Part shown: piece after piece, positions 20,541 through 30,804 of the stretch | Position numbering within the stretch: the first letter of the stretch is position 1 | How the letters are laid out: every line of letters begins with the position of its first letter | Source of the DNA: Phytophthora hibernalis | Lineage: Eukaryota; Oomycota; Peronosporomycetes; Peronosporales; Peronosporaceae | Length of the DNA stretch: 64,000 bases | Direction of reading: 5' to 3' | Assembly (NCBI GenBank): GCA_012656075.1 | Contig: JAAKBF010000086.1 | Span: forward strand, 248,001 to 312,000 | Notes under the pieces: generated by a model | What the model saw: the letters and a program-made list of their open reading frames with translations, nothing else | Database searches by the model: none | What the model was told of the DNA's origin: nothing | Translations under genes and position numbers: made by a program

Positions 20541-21170
20541 TAAAGTGAGACCACAGTATTACTCCAAAGGAGAGCTAGCCACAAGCTCAACAAACGTTGG
20601 GAGCCACTCACCATACTCTAATGATGTCCCCTGTCTTTAATTGACACCAGGGCCAGTGGAAGTTGACCGCAAAGTGAACCGGGTTTTTGAACCGGCCTGC
20701 CTCCTATTGGACATAATTGTACATGTATTGCCATTATTGCGTCAATTAATTATTTTATTGGTTTGAGACTGAACCAATAATCTAAATTACAATACAAAAA
20801 TACAGTAATATCAATTCCGCAATCCTTTTTCCGAGGTCTGCCGACAGGCTACCAATAAATATGAGAAATGTATGCAACTCCTCCTAAAACAGATATTTGT
20901 GGAGGTTTATCAAGTACTAAGGGAGTTCAGATCACTGAAATCTAGCCCATCTGGGCGTACGGAGCAGAGAGTATCCTGCTCCTCCAACCGTGCGATGAGG
21001 ACTAGTAGGCAGAGAAGTGAAGCGCGTCCGCGGACAAGTTCCGAGGACGAGCTCAGTTTCCAATCTGCCTCAGACTGAGCAGAACAGGTAGATAGGAATA
21101 ACGGTATAAAATACACTGTAGTGAGCCTCCTACAACGTGTTGGTCTTTTCATTTTAACATTTCAAGTAAG
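20541..21170. other. Leader or LTR region before Copia-1
   Basis: No ORF of note. An AT-rich block (20,700-20,870) is followed by sequence with a TATAAAATA at about 21,105 and a short leader up to the gag ATG at 21,171. It may include the 5' LTR of the following Copia element, but with no partner LTR in the window the boundary cannot be set. Confidence 0.4.
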
Positions 21171-22281
21171 ATGAGCAAGCCAAGCACCTCAGTGGCCGAC
21201 AAGTTAGCCTTTCATGGCAAGAAATCCCTCTTTGCGGGATGGAAGGACAAGGTTCGGGCTCATCTGGTCGCGCGCAGCGATGCGCTGCTCGTTGCCGAGC
21301 TGCAAGCAGGCAGACGGGCCCCAGTGGCTCGTTACGAAGACGCGCTCGTGCGGAAGCCGGTTCTAGACGAGCCAGCCGAAGGTGCCTCGGGGCGTGTACG
21401 CGCTGCAAGATGCTTTTATAAGGCAGCAGTCGTCGTACATCAAGGACCTGCTCAACTTAACGCTGCCGGCTGAATTTGCCGATGAGCAGTTGATGCTGCA
21501 GCCGGTCCATGTGATCTGGCGCGCATTGGGAAAACGCTACGGGCTCAACACTGCGTCCGGTGTCGTAGAGCTGGTGCAGAAATTTGAGAGAATTGCCAGC
21601 TCCGACTTCAAGAGTGTTGCGCACCTCTTCCAGCAACTTAAGGCTGCGAGAGACCAAGTCAACAGAAACAGCTGCGAGACTTTGATGACTGGGCTCATCT
21701 CTCGGCAGCTCATGCTAATCAAGGTGCTGGCGGTTCTGCCGCACCATCTGTGGGGGTCTGGGATCGACTTTACGCCCGAAGAGTTCACGATCGAGAAATT
21801 GGAGACCAAGCTGGTGGCCATCTTTGGCAACAAGAGCCGGGCCGAGATCGAAGGACTCACCAAGGGGGCGCACGTCAACCATGTTGACGCCACGACTACC
21901 ACGTCGAAAGGCTGCGCGCTTGGCAAAAGAAAGACCGCGACTGTCCCTGCTCGGGACCTGCACTACAATGTGGGCATCCGGTCGTGCTACTACTGCGCCG
22001 GTGTCCACAACGACATGAACGACATCGGGCCGCATCTGAAGGCAGATTGCCCCAAGATGATGCTCGACCGTACCGGATGCGGTTTCGGCTTGACTGGTGA
22101 CGCGTCGAAGTTCGTAGTCAAGAGACCCGACTCAGGATACACATTTACATTTGCACAGGGGTCTAAACATTCGAATACACAAATTGGAACAGTGAAACTG
22201 TTTTCCATGGGCCAGGAGGTATCCGGCCCTTTCTGTTCGAAAATATTGCATTGGTACCCAACGCCAAGTCAAATATTCTGA
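21171..22281 (+). pseudogene. Copia-1 gag and protease remnant
   Basis: The gag begins at 21171 (MSKPSTSVADKLAFHGKK) and changes frame at about 21,390, with the rest in 21,382-22,281. UBN2/gag-like helices (for example VIWRALGKRYGLNT and VELVQKFERIASSDF) are followed by a cysteine knuckle variant, CYYCAGVHNDMNDIGPHLKADCP, with a longer spacing than the usual CCHC. The protease is nearly lost: DSGYTFTF joins directly to tail sequence, and the remaining piece reappears out of frame as NIALVPNAKSNILSEYWL at about 22,240-22,300. It served as the capsid protein of the retrotransposon. Confidence 0.75.
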
Positions 22282-22489
22282 GTGAATATTGGCTTAAGAG
22301 AGAAGATTATCAAATTGTTGGATAGAGTACAAATTTGTACTGTATGAGAATAGTTTAGCGTTTGTGGCTAGGGCTATAAATGGTGCGTGCACCAAACGAC
22401 TAAGCAACGCCAGCAACTGTGCAATGCAGTAACACTGCGCCTCTGTAAGCCACTGGCACTGCCAGGAAGTGGGAAAGTAGAGGGAATAC

Positions 22490-23884
22490 TGCGTGAGTGG
22501 CACGGGAAACTCGGCCATCTTAACAAAGACTCTGTAATTGACATGTATTAGTTGTTGGAATGCCTACGCTCCCAGTAACAGAATTGAGAAAGATACCATT
22601 CTTTTGTACAACATGCGCAGAGATGAAGAAGCGGAGGATGTCCTACCGCAATTCGAAGGGTTCGAGAGACAAACAGCCCATCAGCACCATTCATAGTGAC
22701 ACAAATGACCCTATGAAAACTATGGGAGTGTTCGGAAGCCTGGGAACGATCCGATACTTCCTAAGTATCATTGATGACAACACATCTTGGCGTTGGACCT
22801 TTGTACTACGCAGTAAGAAAGAGGTGTTTGAGAAGGTAGAAGAGCTTCTACTGCAGCTAGAACGTGAGGAAAGTTCACCATTCGTCGGATAAGATCTGAT
22901 GGTGGTACCGAATTTGTAAACGCCGCGTTTAAAAGCTTCTGTAAAGGGAAGGGCATTGTCTTTCAGACATCGAATCCGTACTCCCCGAAGAGAATGGAGC
23001 TGCAGAGCGCGACCATCAGAGTAAACTCGACCGAGTACGCTGCGCATTGAAATATGCAGCCATGAAGCATAGATGGTGGCCCGAAGCTCTCATGTACATG
23101 ACATATGTGCAGAACCGCACTCCTATGAGCCGCCTAGGAAACAAGACACCGTATGAGATGGTAAACGGGACACCACCTAATGTGAGCAATCTATCGGTTT
23201 GGGGATCTGTGTGCTTTGCACACGTTCCCGCAGCTTTGAGAAAAGACAAAAAGCTGTCCTCAAGAGCCATAAAGTGCCGGTTTCTAGGGATGTCGGAGGA
23301 AACTAAGGGTTACCGACTTTGGGACATGTACAGTAACAGACTCATCTTGTCCAGAGATGTGCTCTTCGGTACAACCAATGCTGCTGATATGATTCAGCGA
23401 GAATTTGGACAAGACGAAGAAACCGTCACAACCGAATTTGCCGCGCGAGAGTCCCCCGCAGCAAAAGGAGTGAAATCACCTGCCGCCGAGATTATCGAGG
23501 CAGTGGGAGTCGAATCACCTGCTACCCAGACTACGGAAGCAGTGGGAGCTGAAGCACCTGCAATTGAGTCTACTGGAGCAGTGGGGATATACGTAAACGA
23601 CGACGTGCGGGACTCATGGAGGCACAACCGCGCCGTGAACCGCGACCACGTCGAGAGACTAAGAAACCGAAACGATACCAGGACTATCAGTGTTTCCAGG
23701 CGATGATAGACAAGACCATTGGTCAGACTTCACTGGGACACAAAGTGCCTACACCCCGGTCACTGAAAGAAGCCATGAACGGGCCTCATAGAGAACAATG
23801 GAAGCAAGCCCTTGAGCTTGAGTTTGACTCTTTGATTGAGAATGGGACGTGGAAACTCGTACCACTGCCACCTGGGCGAAAGTT
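22490..23884 (+). pseudogene. Copia-1 integrase and start of reverse transcriptase
   Basis: The zinc-binding HHCC domain is visible as EWHGKLGHLN (about 22,495) and FFCTTCAEMKKRRM (about 22,610). The catalytic core follows with TIHSDTNDPM (first Asp), IRSDGGTEF (second Asp) and SPEENGAAERDHQS (Glu). A break at about 22,890 separates the first two. The C-terminal KCRFLGMSEETKGYRLWD module is intact. Beyond the variable linker, LKEAMNGPHREQWKQALELE opens the reverse transcriptase before truncation. Confidence 0.8.
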
Positions 23885-23926
23885 TTGCCCTACTAGTAGT
23901 AATACTTCATCACAGTCAACCCCATA

Positions 23927-24286
23927 CTATGCGGCTTGGTTGTCCATATACATGGACATGGGCTGCACCACCTCGAACTCCAGCTCGCGCACGAGCTCCC
24001 GCAGTCCGAGCAGATCCCGTCCAACGTGGGAGGCCGAGGTGAACTCAGCCTCCATGGTGGACAGGGAAACACCAGTTTGCTTCTTACAGACCCACTGCAA
24101 GATGGCTTCGTCAATGGTCACCACTCCGCCGGTGACGGACTTCCTGTCGCCCTTGTCAGCGGCGAAGTCGGCGTCACTCCAGCTCTCTATTCCGATCCGT
24201 CGCCCCCGGTCGACTCCACAGACATGCCAAGCTTGAGCTTTTTCGTGTTCTTCAGGTAGCGCGCGATCCGCTTGGCGAGTTTCCAA
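23927..24286 (-). pseudogene. Copia-2 RNase H (truncated)
   Basis: Continues the polyprotein after a frameshift at about 24,190-24,240. SWSDADFAADKGDRKSVTGG carries the first catalytic Asp, WVCKKQTGVSLSTMEAEF the catalytic Glu, and SMYMDNQAA the next Asp, after which the sequence stops at the junction with Copia-1. The C-terminal part of RNase H is missing. Confidence 0.85.
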
Positions 24287-25698
24287 TCGCTCATCGTTGG
24301 CTGGTGCGTGTGACGCGTGGCCTTGTGCACGGCGAAACTGATGTTAGGCCTTGTGCAGCGAGCGATCCAGAGCAGACTTCCAACAAGCGACTGGAAACCG
24401 CGCACCGTGGGACCCACGCGAGCCCCGGCACTCGACAGCAACTGTGATTCCAAAGGCTCAGCCTCGTTGCTTTCCTCCTCAATGAGGACCCTTACGCCGT
24501 TCGCGTCCGCGAGTCCGTATTGTTCCATCACCTCCTCGATAGCTGCTTGCTGGTCGAGGTTGTAGGTTCCCGACTCGTCGATCTCCACGCGCATTCCGAG
24601 GAATTTCATCACCACGCCCAGGTCCTTGATGGACAGAACGCTCATCGCCGCGAAGAAATCGTCTACCAGGCTAGCGATGGAAGCCGTGACCAGAAGGTCG
24701 TCCACGTACACGCCTACAATCATCCTTTCGCCTCCTTGTCTCTTGTAGTAGAGGCACATGTCGGTGACGCAGCGCGTGAACCCTATGTCTTCTAACTTGG
24801 AGTGGAGCAGCTTAACCCACAACTTTGCTGCCTCTTTCAATCCGTAGAGTGACTTCTTCAACCGCAGCGCCAGCTTGGCGTTGCTGGCTACGCCGAGTGC
24901 CCGCAGCACTTCCTCGGATACCACCATGCATTTGGGAATCGCCAAATATATCTCCAGGTGCTGCTCTTTGTCCGCTTTGACATACGCGTTAGGGATGTCT
25001 CCGTGCCTAGCAGGCACACGCCAGGGCCTTGCGAATACCAAGATCACCTTTACGGTGGTCAACTCCATTACCGCGGCAAATGTTAGGCCGTACTCAATGC
25101 CGAACAGTTGCTCGTTTCCGCAAGCAACCAGGCGGGCCTTGAGGCGCTCGATGGCTCCGTCGGCGTCCGTGTTAGTCTTAAAGACCCATTTGGTGTGCAG
25201 CACGTGGCTGCCAATTGGCGGCACCACCACCGTCCACACTCCGTTCTCTTCGATCGCCTTGAGCTCGACGACCATTGACACGGTCCACTTTTCCTTGAGC
25301 CCGCTCCTCATGGCCTGCCCGTAACTCTTCGGGTCCGGCTCCCGTACGCTGTTCACCACGTCGACGGGCAGGGCGCCTTCGATGTCGTCGGTGTTGGGCG
25401 AATCTGTGTTGGCAGCTGCATTCCGAGTGGCCGACCTTGTCTGATGCCTCTCGGGTCTAGCGGCCCTTTCTCCGGCGTTTGGACTTCGACTTCGGGGCCG
25501 CAATTGACTGTTGCGTAGCCTCCGAGTCGTTTTTTCCGTCTTTCGTCTCCTCAGAGTCTTCGAGGTGCACGCGCCTGAGCTGAGAGTCTCGATGTTCCTG
25601 ACGTGCTGCGTGACGACCGCTACCCGGTCCTTGGGGATGTACGCCCCGTATCCTTTCATCTCGTCGCTCTTCCCGATGATCATAGCAGGATTCAGCAT
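24187..25698 (-). pseudogene. Copia-2 integrase tail and reverse transcriptase
   Basis: An open frame of 503 codons. It begins with the last integrase module (GKSDEMKGYGAYIPKDRV and TQHVRNIETL), then a basic, serine/arginine-rich linker, then the reverse transcriptase: ENGVWTVVVPP, HTKWVFKTNTDADG, RLKARLVACGNEQ, LKKSLYGLKEAAKLW, and the active-site VGVYVDDLLVTAS (YVDD). The region is well preserved, so the insertion is not ancient, but the element cannot be autonomous because the integrase core is gone. Confidence 0.88.
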
Positions 25699-26890
25699 GT
25701 CTCCTGCGTTCCTATCGCTGCTGTAGCCGTCTGACGAACCACCAGCACGTTGTTGCGCCTCTGCACGTCGAACATCGCTGGCCCTCCAGTCAGCGCTACT
25801 ATCACGCGATGTGGGCCCCGATACTCTATCTTAAAACCCTTCTTCTCCAATAGTCCATAGGAGATGCTATTCCTCTCAAGGTTCTCCGCGTACTGCACGT
25901 TGAGCAGTCGCACCTTGTTCTGTTTCCCCATAGCGGTACTTTCCAGCATCATGCTGCCACGCTTGGTCACCCTCAGTGCTCCTTCGTCCGCGGCGACGCA
26001 CTGGCTCTCGAAGTCCTCCGGGTCTTCCAGCAAACTCGCGTCGTTCACGAGGTGACGACTAGAGCCGGTGTCCAGGATTCATAGTCCCTTCTCCACCGTC
26101 GTGTCGTCCACCGCAAGAACATAGCCCGCTTCTCCGCCCTGACTCCATTCTGTCATCTTTCCTGGGCACGCTGCCTTCAAATGGCCTTTCTTGCCACACT
26201 TGAAACACTTGCGAGTGTCCACGCGCCCCTCGTGTACGTCGTTCACGACGTCACGCCCGAGTTGTTTCCTCGAAGTTCGATCTCCGTTGACTGCGCGAAA
26301 TGCGCCAGCTCCTCTGCCTAACGTAGGTAGTCCGTACGGCCGAGGCTCAGTCGCGACAGCATCGACACCCTCATCGCGGGACCCGCGTAGTGCACGATGT
26401 TGTCCAGCACCAAGTTGTCAGCGCCCCCGCATGCTTCACTGACGGCTACCAGGTACAATTTAGTGCTCGGTCCAGCTGCTCTTAGCGTTCTTCTGGGCCG
26501 TGAACATCGTCATGCTCTGTGCCGGCGTGATCTTCGTTGCGAAGGTGTGCAGCAGGCGCTGCATTGAGTGCTCCAGTGTTGGGTGCTCTCCCCGCCAGCC
26601 TTCCACATGCTGATTGTAATATCTCAATCGAACCCAATTGCTGACTCATAAACGCTTGACTCGCGTCCTGAGAACCACTCCTTCTCTTCCTGTCGCTTCT
26701 GCGACGCCTCCAAGCGCTCCGTGCGTTCAGCAAGGCCGGTGGGAAGGTCCAGCAGTTTATCCTGCCGGTCCTGCGGCTTGATCAGCCCCTTGACTTCATC
26801 AATGTCTCCGTACTGGCCGTCGTCCTCTTCGTGGTCGACCTTGGCTTCCGGAGTTCCGTAAGCTTCGCTCCCGGCGACGGTGTAAACTGT
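25692..26890 (-). pseudogene. Copia-2 gag and protease
   Basis: Gag starts near 26,890 (frame with VYTVAGSEAYGTPEAKVDHE) and breaks several times. A standard zinc knuckle, CFKCGKKGHLKAAC (C-x2-C-x4-H-x4-C), lies at about 26,160-26,210. The protease follows with ILDTGSSRHLVNDASLL, preceded by a TGA where a Trp (TGG) is usual. The protease domain continues to about 25,692 and joins the integrase tail. Confidence 0.8.
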
Positions 26891-26990
26891 TGGGCTTATA
26901 AACTGTAAGTTGTTGAGGATACCGTTGTATATTGAGAAGTGAGGGCGAGGCTAACTAACGCCTTACCTGCTCCCTGTCTGCAGCCATTCG

Positions 26991-28070
26991 TGTCGTCCCG
27001 AGATCACCATCCGGAGAGTGGCGGTCGAAACCGGTGACTAAACGGCGGTTACGCGCGAGTTACGCCTGGGTTACAGGCGCAGTTCTAACAGCTTTTCTCC
27101 GGAGCATGGCTCAGAGGCTCGGTGATGACCCTCGGTCATCTCATTACGAGCGGCATGGGCAGAGTACAACAAGGCTCGGAACCTCCGAGCGGATTGGTTG
27201 CGTCTGCAGATGGTGTATCGCTGTTGGGAGTGGTGCGTCGAGCGTGCTGGCAAGCCTCGGAAGCCCCGACCGAGTTTTTGTTGGAACCCAGTTACCTCCA
27301 ATACTCGTTCGAGGTGATTGAGTGGGCACCGACGTCCGAGGATTGGGTCGGCGAGCTCGCGACTCTGGATGCTCGTCAATTATTGCGGAACTGTTGGGTG
27401 GAGTCGCCCTCCAGTCACCCTTTTAACACTACTTTCGCGCCGTGTAATTCACGGGTGCCGCTATTCGTGCCTCGTGGCATGACCGAGGCGGAGGTGATTT
27501 CGGACATTATGGTGAACTCGTCCTTGGGTCCAAGTTTGATCGTGGCTCCATGGTTTCCTCAGGTTTCGGTTGTTGTTCCCCCAGGACCAACGGATGATGA
27601 AGGTAAGGATGAAGGTCAAGCCGAGGTCTCCGCTGCCCCTGCTGCTACTCCAACATCCTCCGGCGGACATGTGCCGGGCCAGACGTATAACCTGGACGTG
27701 TTGGCTGATTAAGCGTCCTCTACCGACATCTAAACCTCGGCCTTGCGCTGTTGTGTTTCGTCGTCCATCCCTCTTGCTAATCTCACGTTGTCCGAACACC
27801 GTGGTTCGCTACCGTTCCACTTAATCCAAATCCATTTCGAGTTCGTTCACATACGCAGTTTAATGCGGTAGTCATCTTCATCTGACGCTACGGGCCGCAT
27901 AATCCCCGTAGACAGTTCATCTCGTCACTTCGCCATCACAAACCGAGCCTCCGAGGAGACTTGGTCGCTCAGTGGTCAGTGACTTCCATTCTAGTACAGT
28001 ATCATTTTTCGTCTGTTTCCACTGGCTGTACCAACCCCGTAGGCAGTTCAATCCTAGGTAGCGATTCGAG
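26991..28070 (+). other. Unassigned region with plus-strand ORFs, antisense to Gypsy-1
   Basis: Between Copia-2 and the chromodomain end of Gypsy-1. A frame of 196 codons (27,122-27,712, starting with a non-ATG codon; first ATG 27,125) overlaps another with MAQRLGDDPRSSHYERH (27,106 onward). A third frame reads EYNKARNLRADWLRLQMVYRCWEW (positions about 27,164-27,235). Together they suggest one frameshifted gene on the plus strand rather than chance ORFs, ending in a Pro/Glu/Asp-rich tail. I do not recognise the product. Its place just beyond the pol 3' end suggests an antisense gene carried in the 3' part of Gypsy-1. Confidence 0.35.
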
Positions 28071-29740
28071 CTAGTCTTCATCGGCCACCTGAACCATTTG
28101 GAGTCGTCGTTCGCTGCGTCGAGTTCGCAAATAGTCGTAAAGCAACCCGCCGCACGACAAGTTCGATGCTGGTTCCCAGGTAGGCTCGTCGTGGCCGATC
28201 CACCTCACTTTGAACTCTCTGACCGCGCGATTGGTGTTCGTTGATAGCGGTGATCGGTCGTCCAGAATAGCCTCTACTTCGTATTTGCCTGCCACTCTAT
28301 CAGGCTCCCAGCTATCTTCCGGTAAGAGTTCCTTGTCAAAATCAATCCTCGTATCCACGGTCACCTCAGGTGTCAGCCAACTCCTCGGTCGGTCGCCATA
28401 TTCGTTCACCGCCTTGAGCCGCGAGACATGCACCACTGGGTAGAACCGATAACCACTCTGATCCGGCAGCTCTAGTTCATATGCGAACTCTTGGACTTTT
28501 TTTCGTGATCAGGAATGGTCCGTGCCATCGATGTGCCAGCTTCTTGGTCAATCCTGGTTTCACGCGCTCCATTTAGAGCCACACCCTGCTCCCAGGCTTG
28601 AATAGAGACCTCGGTGCCTCTTCAGTAGCTTCGGGGAGACACCCCAGTCTCTTCCTGCCCGGTGTCCGAGGTTTCGTTCCCGTCGGTTTCCGTCGCTGTC
28701 CCCTGCCTTTCGACATCCAATGGTACCTCTGATCCGTCGCGATTCGGTGCTACTATGTTCTTGCTGTCATCAACTGGAATCATCGGTACTGATGCAGCTT
28801 CACGTCGGTTAAGCGACTCGTTGTGTTCGCGATCTCTCCGAGCCTTCTCGCCCTTCTGGTACTCCATCGCCATCTTCCATGCGATTTCTTGTTGTCGGTT
28901 CACTTCTCGGCACCATGCTAGCGAATCGGTTTGCCCTCGGGATCCTCGTTTTAGCGACGACGACATTGCTCGCAGCGTAGACCGAGCATCCCACCATGGA
29001 CGCGATAGAACGGAGTATCCTTCCGAGTGCCGGCCTGAGAGTTGTTGATAGCGAAGTCGTTCGGCGATTTTGTCCCATTCTTGTTGCAACGGGTCTTCTG
29101 CATACACTCACACTGACTGCATCACGGTCTTGACTGATCGTTCTTCCTGCCCTTTGCTTGCGGACGGTAACTCAACGTGGCCCTCGACCGAGATTGCATC
29201 ATCTCAGCAAATGCTTGGAAAACTTCACTCATGAACCGAGGGTTTCGGTCATGGCGAATCATCGTTGGCACCCCAAACCTTCGGTAGACACACTCTTCGA
29301 ACGGTTGAGCGACTTTTAATGCGGTAGTATCTGACATGGCTTTCCCCATGACGAATCCTGTGAACGAGCATTGAAACAGTAACAGCGCGGTATTCCCTCG
29401 CCGAGATTTTGGCAATGGTAGGACGAAATCCATCGACACCAGCTGGAATGGTCTCTCGACTAGTACATTCCCAGGAGAGTACCCTCTGAGCTGCGGTCGA
29501 TTTTTGCTCGAGCTGCAGTCTGGGCAGGACCGCACATGCCACTCAACGTCTGCGTACAGTCCGATCCAATAATTATCCATTTTCGCTCGGTGGTATGTTC
29601 GACCGATACACCTTCTAACGAGTTGTGGCAGCTCTGTAATACTTCCTGAATCATCGTTGTGGGTACCACCAGACGCATCTTGGTCTCCTCTTGGTTTTCC
29701 TTAGTCCACGGACGGTTCGCTCCGATAATATACAGCACAC
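28071..29740 (-). pseudogene. Gypsy-1 integrase and chromodomain
   Basis: The zinc-binding part is at about 29,590-29,640 (SCHNSLEG) and 29,510-29,550 (SCPDCSSSKN). The core has FQLVSMDFVLPLPKSRRGN (first Asp), IRHDRNPRFMSEVF (second Asp) and, in a shifted frame at about 29,140, a GQEERSVKT block carrying the Glu. After a variable linker, 28,436-28,071 encodes a C-terminal chromodomain: KYEVEAILDDR, VREFKVRWIGHDEPTWEPAS and LLYDYLRTRR, with the aromatic cage residues partly kept. Chromodomains of this class guide integration to particular chromatin. Confidence 0.85.
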
Positions 29741-30149
29741 CGTCATCGCTTAGCGCAAACTTGTCGGCCATTTTCCATGCATCTCTCGCCGCACTGTAAC
29801 TCAGGCTAGCTTCCTCGCCTCGGAGAACGGCCTTGAGGTTTGCCCACCTCAGCTCCTCGTCCTGTGCGGCGGAGATCCTTCGTCTTCGTTCTTCTTGAAT
29901 CATTACCAGGTCAACATCGTTTGCATTTGGTGCTCCGATGCTTGCTTCGGTCATTGGTAGCTCGCCTTCTGCTTCGTTCTGAGTCTCTGAGGCTACCTCA
30001 TCTGCTTCGTCTCGTCGTGTTACGTCGTCCTGGCCCATCACCGAGGGCTCGCTTGCAAAACGGACACAGTTCTTCTGTGTTCCCGCTTGCCGACGGGCCG
30101 TGTCGGTTATGTAATCCGGTACACCCTCACAAAATCGAAAACGATTTGT

Positions 30150-30761
30150 TACAGGATGCTTGGCGGGTCACACGAGTCCGGGCTAGGTTGACCGACACTC
30201 TCGTCGGTGGCCGCTTCACCGAGTGTTGTCGTGACGACCTCCGGCGAAGGCTCGTAGATGACTTCGTCGATTCGGTTGAGCTCAATTAACTCTGTTTTCC
30301 TGGTTTCGGCTGAAACCACGCTGGACTGTTTGCTGTTGAGAGCCTCCGTAGCTAACGAGTCTGGAGCTGCATTCAAATATCGGATCATGTGGAGATATTT
30401 CACCGACCGAAGCTTGGCTGTGAGCTCTCAGTGGTGGTAGAGTTGGACCATCAGAGTTTCCTTCGGACATGTCATCACCTCTAGGGACTGCTGGATTGCG
30501 AGTCTCGAGTCTCCCACCACAATTAAATCCTCGGTGCCGCTCCACCGCGGTCAAGACACCATTGTTCATACCTGCGTACTCAGCGAGGTTTACTGTGGTG
30601 GTATCGAGGTAAGCACTCGCATCCGTCACTACCGTCCATTCTGGTAATTTCCTCAATATCCAGGAGCAACTACCATACCCGCCACTCTTCTCCGTCTTGG
30701 CTGATCCGTCAAAAGATATCACCACGCCGTTGTAATACCTCGGTAGGCTTGCGTAAAGCAA
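30150..30761 (-). pseudogene. Gypsy-1 second RNase H (archaeal/plant type)
   Basis: Downstream of the ordinary Gypsy RNase H there is a second, unrelated RNase H domain. Its DEDD residues can be followed: VVISFDGSAKTEKSGGYGSC (first Asp), LAEYAGMNNGVLTAV (Glu), VVGDSRLAIQQSL in a neighbouring frame (second Asp), and YLNAAPDSLATEAL (last Asp). This pattern is that of RVT_3/archaeal-type RNase H1, known as an added domain in plant Tat and some oomycete Gypsy elements. It is thought to help remove the RNA strand during reverse transcription. Confidence 0.8.
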
Positions 30762-30804
30762 GTGTGGGTAGTCGGTGATCCCCGTGACGGTGGGGTCACC
30801 GGCG

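Larger units (their letters stand above)
21171..23884 (+). mobile_element. Copia-1 retrotransposon, 3'-truncated
   Basis: A Ty1/Copia element in the order gag, protease remnant, gag-pre-integrase, integrase, start of reverse transcriptase. It breaks off within the first residues of the reverse transcriptase domain (after the LVPLPPGRK block) at about 23,884, where an oppositely oriented Copia element begins. The catalytic RT, RNase H and 3' LTR are absent. Several stops and frameshifts are present, so it is inactive. Confidence 0.85.
23885..26990 (-). mobile_element. Copia-2 retrotransposon, truncated and lacking integrase
   Basis: A Ty1/Copia element on the minus strand: end of LTR or leader (about 26,915-26,990), gag with zinc knuckle, protease, then directly the end of the integrase and a full reverse transcriptase, and RNase H cut off at the DNQAA block near 23,927. 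The left boundary is the join to Copia-1. The integrase catalytic core is missing through an internal deletion at about 25,695. It belongs to a family close to Copia-3 at the right end of the window (shared PKDRV-V-TQHVRNIE block). Confidence 0.85.

Noticed and set aside
20648..20659. CAGGGCCAGTGG as a possible hAT terminal repeat
   Set aside because: It has the CAGGG look of hAT ends, but no matching inverted copy or 8-bp duplication was found on the other side of the relic.
26913..26997. A first exon (MAADREQ) spliced to Copia-2 gag
   Set aside because: GT-AG borders can be drawn and the frame can be restored, but the segment looks more like the end of an LTR (TTCTCAATATACAACGG... ending CCTCAACA), so the splice is not claimed.
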